Of a stretch of DNA of 40,356 bases, positions 6,691 to 13,226 are shown one piece after another. Positions within the stretch are counted from its first letter, which is position 1. Each line of letters starts with the position of its first letter. The notes below the pieces were generated by a model. It was not told where the DNA came from, did no database searches, and was given only the letters and a program-made list of their open reading frames with translations. Origin of the DNA: an uncultured Clostridia bacterium (GTDB taxonomy: Bacteria; Bacillota; Clostridia; Christensenellales; Aristaeellaceae); assembly GCA_947166385.1 (NCBI GenBank), contig CAMVEB010000037.1, forward strand, positions 1-40,356, written 5' to 3'. A program made the position numbers and the translations under genes.

Positions 6691-6963
6691 ATGGAAGGAA
6701 CTGCAATTCTGAGCAACTTTGACAAATATACCACATTTTCATATGGCGGCAAGACCCTGACTTTCCGTACGTGCAACGGGTTGGAACATTATACGAAAGT
6801 ACTGCTGTGGGACAAGGGATATCTGGAAGTAATGGCGAAATACAAACACTGCGATGAAGAAATTGAAGAATACATTGATCTGATTCCAGTTCTCGAAGGA
6901 CTGTACATGGATAAAGATCAATTTCTGAATCCGATCAAGGAAGTGAAGATTAAAAATGCGTGA
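6691..6963 (+). CDS. small conserved hypothetical protein
   Basis: A 90-residue acidic protein. The start MEGTAILSNFD is chosen because GGAAAGGA lies 8 bases upstream; the frame continues open into repeat B but that part belongs to the repeat. It contains TFSYGGKTLTFRTCNG, then KVLLWDKGYLEVMAKY and a C-terminal helix EEYIDLIPVLEGLYMD before NPIKEVKIKNA. I recall similar small proteins beside DUF4160/DUF2442 genes in gut Clostridia but cannot name the family with confidence. Its stop overlaps the start of a DegT fragment. A diverged copy of its last 13 codons occurs at about 7268-7312, immediately before the DUF4160 gene, so it was probably the first gene of a three-gene unit. Confidence 0.6.
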   Translation: MEGTAILSNFDKYTTFSYGGKTLTFRTCNGLEHYTKVLLWDKGYLEVMAKYKHCDEEIEEYIDLIPVLEGLYMDKDQFLNPIKEVKIKNA

Positions 6964-7312
6964 GGAAGAAATAACGTATATTGCAGATAACTGGGTTTCC
7001 ACCGTCGGTGCCAATATTGATGAGGTGGAGAAACAGATCGCCGCGTATACGGGCGTCCGGTACGCGGTCGGATTGAGCGCCGGTACTGCGGCACTTCATC
7101 TGGCCACGAAACTGGCCGGGGAAAAGCTGTACGGAATGGCGAAACCGAACGCGGGAACGCTGGCGGGACGGACGGTGTTCTGTTCCGATGTGACGTTTGA
7201 CGCTTCCATCAATCCCGTGGCTTATGAGGATGGGGAAGCCATTTTCATCGATACGGAACGGGACACATCCTTCCTGAAACCGATCAAGAATGTGAGGATT
7301 GATTATGCCTGA
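6956..7312 (+). pseudogene. DegT/DnrJ aminotransferase fragment fused to a foreign tail
   Basis: About 102 residues match the N-terminus of DegT/DnrJ/EryC1/StrS sugar aminotransferases: NWVSTVGANIDEVE, then the PLP-pocket start VGLSAGTAALHLA, and the segment FCSDVTFDASINPVAYE. Full-length members have about 370-400 residues including the catalytic lysine; here the match ends near 7262 at FIDTERDT and the frame continues into FLKPIKNVRIDYA, which is homologous to the end of the preceding small protein. The lysine and PLP-binding parts are absent, so no activity is expected. These enzymes make amino sugars for surface polysaccharides, fitting the capsule setting. Confidence 0.75.
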
Positions 7313-7565
7313 GATATCATTATTCTTTGGAATTAGAGTTACAATGTATTACGATGACCACAATCCGCCTCATTTTCATGCGGATTATAATGGTCAGAAG
7401 ATATTAGTGGATATCATCAAGGGAAGAGTTCTCAAAGGTGCGTTTCCTGCCAGACAGCTGAAATTTGTACTTGCCTGGACGGAAATACATCGCGATGAGC
7501 TGATGCAGGATTGGGAGCTGGCGAAGGATAATCTGCCGCTAATTAAAATAGCTCCCTTGATGTAA
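7305..7565 (+). CDS. DUF4160 family protein
   Basis: An 86-residue protein. ATG 7305 is chosen (MPEISLFFGIRV), with GAGGA upstream; a TTG two codons earlier is less likely. The N-terminal motif MYYDDHNPPHFHADYNG with its histidines and aspartates defines DUF4160, and a KFVLAWTEIHRDEL helix follows. DUF4160 and DUF2442 genes are very commonly adjacent and are thought to work together, possibly as a toxin-antitoxin-like pair; the biochemical function is unknown. The DUF2442 gene begins 20 bases downstream. Its last few codons were copied along with DUF2442 to 1390. Confidence 0.85.
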   Translation: MPEISLFFGIRVTMYYDDHNPPHFHADYNGQKILVDIIKGRVLKGAFPARQLKFVLAWTEIHRDELMQDWELAKDNLPLIKIAPLM

Positions 7566-7871
7566 GGCGATGGAGGTGAAACTGTATGATGGACTATACT
7601 CCGGAAATAGTGCAGGTTGTTCCTCATGAGGATTATACAGTTACAGTCTATTTCTGTGACGGCAAGATCGTGACATACGATGCCAAACCAAAGTTAGACC
7701 AAGGCGTTTTTCAAACACTGAAAGCCATGGCGTTCTTTATAAATAATTGTAAAATCATGAATGATACCCTTGCCTGGGATCTGACAGGAAACAATGACCC
7801 GTCAGAATGTATTGACATAGATCCTGACTACCTTTATGCGCTGGACTATGCTGAGGAGCCGGTAGCTGTCT
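7548..7871 (+). repeat. direct repeat A, copy 2
   Basis: Reads as identical to 1390-1713. The full partner gene is present on the left, so this is likely the parental copy. Confidence 0.9.
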
Positions 7872-7873
7872 AA
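7586..7873 (+). CDS. DUF2442 family protein, copy 2
   Basis: A 95-residue protein identical to the one at 1428-1715, preceded by GGAGGTGA and following the DUF4160 gene by 20 bases, the normal arrangement. The stop codon is TAA here, TGA in copy 1, marking the repeat edge. Directly after the stop lies a 63-bp fragment of the AAA ATPase gene rather than the terminator seen after copy 1, so transcription may run on into the DUF4143 stump. Confidence 0.85.
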   Translation: MMDYTPEIVQVVPHEDYTVTVYFCDGKIVTYDAKPKLDQGVFQTLKAMAFFINNCKIMNDTLAWDLTGNNDPSECIDIDPDYLYALDYAEEPVAV

Positions 7874-7878
7874 GATCA

Positions 7879-7941
7879 TTAAGGATGATCATCAGTCATC
7901 CTGTTTGTGCTATCGGAAAGATCATGATTATTTACCATTTG
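7879..7941 (+). repeat. transplanted fragment of the AAA ATPase gene
   Basis: 63 bp matching 4171-4233, an internal piece of the AAA ATPase coding sequence, here outside any matching gene. Both edges are sharp. Confidence 0.9.
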
Positions 7942-7989
7942 ATTTCGGCTAAAATAAGATTACATCGTATTTTGGACGGAGGCGATCTT

Positions 7990-8163
7990 ATGGATTACAT
8001 CAAGCGAACGCTTGAACAGAAGATATTGGATATCAATGAAGACTACAGTTGCCTGTTGCTGATTGGACCAAGACAGGTTCATCCTTCCTGTTTGGATGGT
8101 TTAACGACTCCACAAACACATTCCTTTACAGTCCATTTTTCCCTCTGTAGTAGTCCGCAATGA
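7990..8163 (+). pseudogene. N-terminal stump of a DUF4143-type ATPase
   Basis: Begins with a good ribosome site (GGAGG, 7 bases upstream). The first 30 residues are typical of DUF4143/AAA_14 ATPases: MDYIKRTLEQKIL then CLLLIGPRQV. In the family this is followed at once by the Walker A lysine (GKST), but here the match breaks after GPRQV at 8079 and the frame runs through unrelated sequence to 8163, including bases complementary to the end of the phosphatase gene. It cannot bind ATP. Intact members are about 380-440 residues. Confidence 0.75.
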
Positions 8164-8899
8164 TTTCTTTCGCTTCAGCGACAGCTTTCGGTGCGCCTGC
8201 AAGAACGCTGCAACCGGTGCTGAAGGTGATGGGAGAACCATTGATCTGGCTGATCACTCCGCCTGCTTCTTTGATAATCACACTGGCCGCTGCATAGTCG
8301 TAGGGCTGGAGCATCAATTCCAGGTATAAGACGTTGGCGCCGGAGGCTGCGCGGCAGAGATCCAATGCAGCAGAGCCGCCGTTGCGGAGAGAAAGGGACC
8401 GCAGATACAGTTGTTTGGAAATATCGAAAATGGCGTCAGTATCCTGTGTGTTATATCTGGCACAGCCGAAAGCAGTGATGCCTTCTTCCAGCCCGCGATC
8501 CGCCAGGTTCAGTTGTTGTCCGTTCAGCCGGGCACCCTGCCCGCGCTTCGCTTCGTAGAAATCATCGGTAAAAGGATTATAAACATAACCGGCGACCATA
8601 TTCCCATCCAGGCTTTCGCCGACGCTCACGCAGCTGTGATGATATCCGAAGATGTAGTTTGTGGTTCCGTCAATCGGATCAATGAAGAAGCAGTGGCCAG
8701 ACGTCCTGTGTTCGTTTCCTTCCGTATCTTCCTCGCCAAAGAAGGTGCATCCGGGGAAACGGGAAGAAAGCTCAGAGATCAGGAAACGCTGAATTTCAAT
8801 GTCCCGATCCGTTACAAAGTTTGCCATGCCTTCTTTATCATGGACGGCAGCTTTACCATCCAGGATCATCCGACCAGCCTGTTTTATCAAATCTTCCAT
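8126..8899 (-). CDS. inositol monophosphatase family protein
   Basis: A 257-residue member of the lithium-sensitive metal-dependent phosphatase family, which dephosphorylates inositol phosphates, sugar phosphates or 3'-phosphoadenosine nucleotides. The start has GAAGGA seven bases upstream. Metal-site motifs are visible: GEED near residues 55-58, IDPIDGTTNY at 73-82 and QPYDYAAAS near 199 where the family has WDxAA, followed by IKEAGG. Length is normal. Its natural substrate cannot be told from sequence; near capsule genes, sugar-phosphate turnover is a guess. It is transcribed alone from its own promoter. Both ends of this locus reappear at 10233-10300 without the gene body. Confidence 0.85.
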   Translation of the reverse strand: MEDLIKQAGRMILDGKAAVHDKEGMANFVTDRDIEIQRFLISELSSRFPGCTFFGEEDTEGNEHRTSGHCFFIDPIDGTTNYIFGYHHSCVSVGESLDGNMVAGYVYNPFTDDFYEAKRGQGARLNGQQLNLADRGLEEGITAFGCARYNTQDTDAIFDISKQLYLRSLSLRNGGSAALDLCRAASGANVLYLELMLQPYDYAAASVIIKEAGGVISQINGSPITFSTGCSVLAGAPKAVAEAKEIIADYYRGKNGL

Positions 8900-8920
8900 T
8901 GTCAGGTCCTTCTTTCAAAA

Positions 8921-8947
8921 TACCACCCCGAAATGAACGGGATGGTA
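8921..8947 (-). promoter_or_regulatory. 5' UTR hairpin of the phosphatase gene
   Basis: On the minus strand TACCATCCCG-TTCATTT-CGGGGTGGTA forms a 10-bp stem (one G-U) followed by TTTT, between promoter and ribosome site. It could be a weak attenuator or an operator. Confidence 0.45.
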
Positions 8948-8949
8948 CG

Positions 8950-8978
8950 ATAGTAATAGAGAATAAAGGCGCTGTCAA
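8950..8978 (-). promoter_or_regulatory. promoter of the phosphatase gene
   Basis: Minus strand TTGACA (8973-8978), 17-bp spacer, TACTAT (8950-8955). Start point expected near 8943, so the leader is about 45 bases. Confidence 0.75.
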
Positions 8979-9052
8979 TCGGGCAGGTTATACTTTTTAT
9001 GAGGGGCGAGAATTCTGATGAGGAAGATGAATCATGAAGGATTCACAGAGTT

Positions 9053-10108
9053 TTATTCTCCGGGCAGATAGTTTTCCAAAACAAACGAGTCAAAGAGCGG
9101 CAATTCAAAACGTACGATCCCATACACATCTCCGTTGATAATGCCTTTTCGAATCAGTCTTGTGCGATAGGGTGTAAATCCATTGCTGCTCATGTGCAAA
9201 AATTCACGAATGGAAGCGACGCTGCCATCCGGAGTCCTGGCGATTCCATAGAGTACCCTTTGGTCCACAGCGGAGAGTTCCTGCCAGATTTTCTCATAGA
9301 CATACTCTTCAAGGTATTGCTTATATTCTGAATGGATTCGGGCTGGATCGTTCCGGTATTCCCATGTGAAATATCCGAGTACCTGAAAAGCGAATGAATA
9401 CCCTTTCGTTTTTTTTGCCATATCCAATGCAGATTCAGGCGAAAGGTTGAATATGCGGGCATAGCTGTCGGTCATTCTTCCTATATTCAGCGGGGTCAGG
9501 GCGATTCTGGGGGCACGGTACAGAAATGTCAGCGTTTTCTGGTCCTGCAGGGCGCGAACGTTTTCATATAAGCCTGTCATCAGAAGAAACAGGGGAAGGT
9601 CCTGGCGCAGGAAGATCTGGAAAGCACTCGTAAATACTTTCACAGGGGGAGTACTGGAAACTTCATCTATGGCTATCAGCACTTTTCGGTGATGTTTCTT
9701 CAGACTGACGAGCATTTTTGTCAGCGCGACCTCAATATCCCGCTCCGGATCTGTACCCTCAATCTGCAATCCTAACCCAAAGGCGGAGAGGTTGATTTTT
9801 GCTGATGTAAAAATTTCTTTCAGGGCTTTTTCGCTGTTCAACTTCGCTGCCAGACTCTGCAAAAGATCACGATCCGGGTTCAATTCAATGACAATCCAGT
9901 CTTTTTCCTGTTGAAACCTCTTGCAAATCGATGTCATAAAAACGGTTTTTCCGCTTCCTCTGACACCGGTAATGATGCTGATATGTCTGCTGGGATGATC
10001 ATTCAGAAATGACTGAACAAGTTCTGTCATCAAAAGAGATCTGGGAATCAATTCATATGGTTCCCGGCCGAAGTCCAGCGTGAAGGGGTTTCCAATATTT
10101 TCAGGCAT
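9053..10108 (-). CDS. AAA_16/Orc1-like ATP-binding protein
   Basis: A 351-residue STAND/AAA-type ATPase. Walker A is GVRGSGKT (residues 48-55), Walker B is KVLIAIDEVSS (about 140), and a DLPLFLLMTGLYENV sensor-like strand follows near 175. The last 90 residues, including SAVDQRVLYGIARTPDGSVASIREFL, look like a winged helix, so it may bind DNA. Such ATPases are common in gut Clostridia as single genes and are often called ATP-binding proteins; many belong to mobile or defence settings, but no function is established. Three 29-bp-spaced direct repeats lie just upstream and probably govern its expression. Divergent from the capsule operon. Confidence 0.8.
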   Translation of the reverse strand: MPENIGNPFTLDFGREPYELIPRSLLMTELVQSFLNDHPSRHISIITGVRGSGKTVFMTSICKRFQQEKDWIVIELNPDRDLLQSLAAKLNSEKALKEIFTSAKINLSAFGLGLQIEGTDPERDIEVALTKMLVSLKKHHRKVLIAIDEVSSTPPVKVFTSAFQIFLRQDLPLFLLMTGLYENVRALQDQKTLTFLYRAPRIALTPLNIGRMTDSYARIFNLSPESALDMAKKTKGYSFAFQVLGYFTWEYRNDPARIHSEYKQYLEEYVYEKIWQELSAVDQRVLYGIARTPDGSVASIREFLHMSSNGFTPYRTRLIRKGIINGDVYGIVRFELPLFDSFVLENYLPGE

Positions 10109-10142
10109 CTGGTATCTTCCTTTTTGTGTTTATTCTGGTAAC

Positions 10143-10218
10143 TTTTACAACTCTTTACAGTTGAGAAATACTTTTACAACTCTTTACAGTTCAATTGTAA
10201 TTTTACAACTCTTTACAG
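10143..10218 (-). repeat. three 18-bp direct repeats, period 29 bp
   Basis: TTTTACAACTCTTTACAG occurs exactly at 10143-10160, 10172-10189 and 10201-10218. The 11-bp spacers differ. The array lies 35-110 bases upstream of the AAA_16 start, in the position of an operator or activator site. No clear -10/-35 pair could be fixed within it. Confidence 0.9.
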
Positions 10219-10232
10219 CTTTTATCAAGCCC

Positions 10233-10300
10233 ATTCCTCTACAGTCCATTTTTCCCTCTGTAGTAATAGAGAATAAAGGCGCTGTCAATCGGGCAGGTTA
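10233..10300 (-). repeat. deletion scar: ends of a phosphatase locus joined
   Basis: 10241-10265 equals 8128-8152 (3' end of the phosphatase gene) and 10261-10300 equals 8951-8990 (its promoter). The two matches share the five bases TAGTA, so a second copy of the locus seems to have lost its gene body across a 5-bp microhomology. The -35 region is intact; the -10 has become TACTAC. Confidence 0.85.
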
Positions 10301-10306
10301 AACTTT

Positions 10307-10325
10307 GCCGCGCGGGCGGCTTTTT
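10307..10325 (+). terminator. intrinsic terminator (module 4)
   Basis: GCCGC-GCGG-GCGGC stem with five T. The AT box seen in other modules is missing here; the promoter follows after only nine bases. Confidence 0.7.
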
Positions 10326-10334
10326 CTGTCACGG

Positions 10335-10363
10335 TTGACATCCGTCCGGGCGGGATTTATACT
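10335..10363 (+). promoter_or_regulatory. promoter of capE-capG operon
   Basis: TTGACA-N17-TATACT with the module-type spacer beginning TCCGTCC. Leader of about 35 bases to the capE ATG with ribosome site GAGAGGA. Confidence 0.85.
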
Positions 10364-10406
10364 GAAAATGGTAGCATAGGTTGCGGTAAGAGAGGAACGC
10401 ATTCAG

Positions 10407-11474
10407 ATGAACAGGATTACGGAAGCTTTTAAAGGAAAAACCTTAGTGATTACCGGCGGGACGGGATCATTCGGATCCACCGTCCTGAAGCATTTCTTAA
10501 CCACGGATATCGGGGAAATCCGGATCATTTCCCGCGATGAGAAGAAACAGGACTGGATGAGGCATACGCTGCAGGCGCAGTATCCGGAGCACTGCGGGAA
10601 AGTGCAGTTTTACGTGGGGGATGTGCGCAATCTCGACTCTGTCCGCGACGTGATGTACGGGGCGGATTATGTGTTCCACGCCGCGGCGCTGAAGGAGGTT
10701 CCTTCCTGCGAGTTCTTCCCGATGGAAGCCGTTCGCACCAACATCATCGGGACGGACAATGTGATCACCGCCGCGGTGGAAGCAAGGGTGCAGCGGGTGG
10801 TGTTTTTGTCGACAGATAAGGCCGCGTATCCCATCAATACCATGGGCATGACGAAGGCCGTCGGGGAAAAGGTGGTCCAGGCGAGGGCGCAGAAGGCCTT
10901 CGACAGGGGCGGCACGGTGCTGGCGTGTACGAGATATGGCAATGTCATGTGTTCCCGCGGGTCTGTGATTCCGCTCTTTATCGATCAGATCAAGCGGAAG
11001 GCGCCGATCACGATCACCGACCCGAACATGACGCGGTTCCTGATGAACCTGGACGAGGCGGTGGATCTGGTGGCCTTCGCCTTTGAGCACGCGGAGCCCG
11101 GCGATCTGTTTGTCCAGAAGGCGGATGCCTCCACCATCGGCGATCTGGCGGACGGCGTGATGAAAGTGTTCGGCGAGACCGAGAAGAAAATCATCGGCTC
11201 CCGGCACGGAGAGAAGCTGTACGAAACGCTGGTCACCCGGGAGGAAATGCTGCGGTCGGTGGACATGGGGCATTATTACCGGATCGCTCCGGATGCCCGG
11301 GGGCTGAACTATGACAAATTCTATGTTCAGGGAACGGTTCATACCGAAGGCGACGAGGCATACACGAGCCACAATACCGTCCGCCTGGATGTGGACGGCG
11401 TGGTCAGGAAGATCCTGGGGACGGACTATGTGAAGGAAGAGCTGGAAGGCCGCCCCCACGCGGTGGAAGCGTAA
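10407..11474 (+). CDS. capE: CapE-like UDP-GlcNAc 4,6-dehydratase/5-epimerase
   Basis: A 355-residue extended short-chain dehydrogenase. The NAD(P) motif GGTGSFG is at residues 17-23, and HAAALKEVPSCEF and STDKAAYPINTMGMTK carry the active-site region; as in CapE/FlaA1-type enzymes the usual YxxxK tyrosine is replaced (MGMTK). The substrate loop RYGNVMCSRGSVIPLF is also characteristic. CapE converts UDP-GlcNAc to the 5-epimer 4-keto-6-deoxy sugar, first step to UDP-L-FucNAc. It starts a two-gene operon with a CapG-like epimerase, 11 bases apart. A retaining FlaA1/CapD-type dehydratase cannot be fully excluded. Higher GC than the glycosyltransferase block. Confidence 0.85.
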   Translation: MNRITEAFKGKTLVITGGTGSFGSTVLKHFLTTDIGEIRIISRDEKKQDWMRHTLQAQYPEHCGKVQFYVGDVRNLDSVRDVMYGADYVFHAAALKEVPSCEFFPMEAVRTNIIGTDNVITAAVEARVQRVVFLSTDKAAYPINTMGMTKAVGEKVVQARAQKAFDRGGTVLACTRYGNVMCSRGSVIPLFIDQIKRKAPITITDPNMTRFLMNLDEAVDLVAFAFEHAEPGDLFVQKADASTIGDLADGVMKVFGETEKKIIGSRHGEKLYETLVTREEMLRSVDMGHYYRIAPDARGLNYDKFYVQGTVHTEGDEAYTSHNTVRLDVDGVVRKILGTDYVKEELEGRPHAVEA

Positions 11475-11485
11475 GGAGCAGCGAT

Positions 11486-12679
11486 ATGGCAGAATACAAA
11501 TTCAACTGGAAGAACGACGGCCGGCTGAAGATCATGATCGGCTGCGGCACCCGCCCGGAGATCATCCGCCTGGCGGCCGTGATGAAGAGGTGCCGGGAGT
11601 ACTTCGACACCTGCATCGTCTATTACAACCAGAACTGGGATCCGAATCTGAGCACCGTGTTCTGGCAGGATTTTGAGCTGGTCAACCGTTTCGGGGAATA
11701 CGGGCCGGATATTCTGGTGCCGGTGGTGGGGGAGAACCTGGGCGTGACCTGCGGGAACATTCTCGGCAGATCCTATGAGCTGCTGTCCGCGCTTCAGCCG
11801 GACGGATATCTGGTGCTCGGCGATACGAACAGCTGCCTGTCCGCCATCTCCGCGAAGCGGTTGCATATTCCGCTGTTCCACATGGAGGCGGGCAACCGCT
11901 GCAAGGATGAGTGCCTGCCGGAGGAGACGAACCGCCGGATTGTGGACGTGATCTCCGATGTGAACCTCTGCTATTCGGAATTCGCCCGGAAGTATCTGGC
12001 CGATACGAGCCTGCCGAAGGAGCGCACCTATATGACCGGGTCGCCGATGGCCGAAGTGCTGCGGATGAATCTGGAGAAGATCGAGGCCTCCGATGTACTG
12101 GAGCGGCTGGGCCTGGAGCCGGACAGGTATATTCTGCTGTCCGCCCACCGGGAAGAGAATATTGACACGGAGAAGAATTTTACGAGCCTTTTCACGGCGA
12201 TCAACGCGCTGGCGGAAAAATACGATATGCCGATCCTGTACTCCTGTCACCCCAGGAGCAGGAACCGGCTGGAGAAATCCGGATTCCGGCTGGATCCCCG
12301 CGTGCGGGTCAACGAGCCGCTGGGATTCAACGACTACAACAAGCTGCAGATGAACGCGCTGGCCATCGTGAGCGATTCCGGGACGCTGCCGGAGGAGAGC
12401 AGCTTCTATCTTTCCATCGGGCATCCGATCGCCGCCGTATGCATCCGGACGAGCACTGAACGCCCGGAAGCCCTGGAAGCGGGGGATTTCATCCTGGCCG
12501 GGATCACGACAAAGGAATTGCTGAACGCGACGTCCATGGCGATCGAGATGAAGCGGAAAGGCGTGCTCGGGAAACCGTGTCCCGATTATACGGACGAGAC
12601 CGTTTCCATGAAGGTGGTCCGCATCATCCAGGGATATGTCAACGTGGTGAACCGCTTCGTGTGGCGGAAGGAAAACTGA
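11486..12679 (+). CDS. capG: UDP-N-acetylglucosamine 2-epimerase family (CapG/WecB-like)
   Basis: A 397-residue enzyme of the non-hydrolysing UDP-GlcNAc 2-epimerase family, GT-B fold. Motifs: GCGTRPEIIRLAAVM at the N-terminus, VLGDTNSCLSA near 113, the HMEAGNRCKDECLPEETNRR segment near 131-150 and HREENID near 220, then SDSGTLPEESSFY near 295 for UDP binding. In the FucNAc pathway CapG performs the last 2-epimerisation after CapE and CapF; WecB instead makes UDP-ManNAc. Being directly behind a CapE-like gene favours the CapG role, but no CapF reductase is in the window. Ends 22 bases before terminator module 5. Confidence 0.85.
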   Translation: MAEYKFNWKNDGRLKIMIGCGTRPEIIRLAAVMKRCREYFDTCIVYYNQNWDPNLSTVFWQDFELVNRFGEYGPDILVPVVGENLGVTCGNILGRSYELLSALQPDGYLVLGDTNSCLSAISAKRLHIPLFHMEAGNRCKDECLPEETNRRIVDVISDVNLCYSEFARKYLADTSLPKERTYMTGSPMAEVLRMNLEKIEASDVLERLGLEPDRYILLSAHREENIDTEKNFTSLFTAINALAEKYDMPILYSCHPRSRNRLEKSGFRLDPRVRVNEPLGFNDYNKLQMNALAIVSDSGTLPEESSFYLSIGHPIAAVCIRTSTERPEALEAGDFILAGITTKELLNATSMAIEMKRKGVLGKPCPDYTDETVSMKVVRIIQGYVNVVNRFVWRKEN

Positions 12680-12700
12680 GGGCGATGTGAGAAACAAAAA

Positions 12701-12720
12701 GCCGCGCGAGCGGTTTTTTT
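12701..12720 (+). terminator. intrinsic terminator (module 5)
   Basis: GCCGC-GCGA-GCGGT stem with a long T run, followed by the AT box (GCGATTTAAATGG) and a REP-like GGAACTGTCCC element. Confidence 0.8.
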
Positions 12721-12803
12721 CAGGGCGGAAAACTTTAGCGATTTAAATGGATGAAGCAATACGGCTGGAACTGTCCCAAGTATTCCCGGGCTGCTTTTCT
12801 CAG

Positions 12804-12832
12804 TTGACATCCGTCTGTGAGGTATCTATACT
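12804..12832 (+). promoter_or_regulatory. promoter of main polysaccharide operon
   Basis: TTGACA-N17-TATACT with spacer starting TCCGTCT. It heads a leader of nearly 400 bases before the Wzz-like gene. Confidence 0.85.
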
Positions 12833-13226
12833 AAATAATGGTAGCTTTTGCCCGCAGGCTACCGTCATGGTCAGGCGGATCATGGCCTGAGCATGAGACA
12901 AATCCGCTTCATGTTCCGGAACGTTGTATCTTGCACGGCCGGTCATGGCGGTGTCAAAGCCTCGGTGATGCTGACGTTTCAAAAATGAATGAGACGTTCG
13001 GCCGGCGGAGCTTACGCATTTTTGGCCGGCGACGGCAGTTGTCCGGTCTTTTTGCGATGATTTTGCTTTTATCTCCGGGAGGATCAGGGTGTGGAGTATG
13101 TGAACTTTTATTATGACTGTTTGGGAATGTTTCATTTCAGGAATGAGACAACTGATATAATGAGATGATCGTAGCAGGAACCGTATCAATGATGACTACA
13201 AGAAAAAACGGGGATGAAGGAAAAAC
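12833..13226 (+). promoter_or_regulatory. long structured leader with possible attenuator
   Basis: No coding frame is convincing. Structure visible by eye: a GGTAGC...GCTACC hairpin at the 5' end (about 12840-12863), GCGGAT pairing with ATCCGC across 12875-12909, GAACGT near 12919 able to pair with ACGTTC near 12994, and a terminator-like GGCCGG...CCGGTC stem followed by five T (13024-13053). An identical GGCCGGC at 13000-13006 could pair with the terminator's own left arm and act as an antiterminator. Part of the leader is shared with the AAA operon leader (3837-3886). A second promoter lies at its end. Confidence 0.5.
13128..13161 (+). promoter_or_regulatory. extended -10 promoter with hairpin/operator
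   Basis: TGATATAAT (13153-13161) is an extended -10 without a good -35. The inverted repeat TGTTTCATT-TCAGG-AATGAGACA (13128-13150) overlaps the -35 position and may bind a regulator. Confidence 0.5.

Noticed and set aside
10143..10218. CRISPR-like array
   Set aside because: Only three 18-bp units with 11-bp spacers and no cas genes; repeats and spacers are too short for CRISPR. Better explained as binding sites.
1..10300. insertion sequence causing the rearrangements
   Set aside because: No transposase frame, terminal inverted repeats or target duplications were found; the breaks have sharp or microhomology joins instead.
11426..12697. 423-codon open frame on the minus strand
   Set aside because: Lies wholly opposite the CapG-like gene, is rich in His, Arg and Gln as expected for the complement of a GC-rich gene, and has no ribosome site or family motif.
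12833..13060. c-di-GMP (GEMM) riboswitch
   Set aside because: GGTAGC...CTACCG and CAAAGCC fragments recall GEMM, but they occur in the wrong order and the joining helices do not fit.
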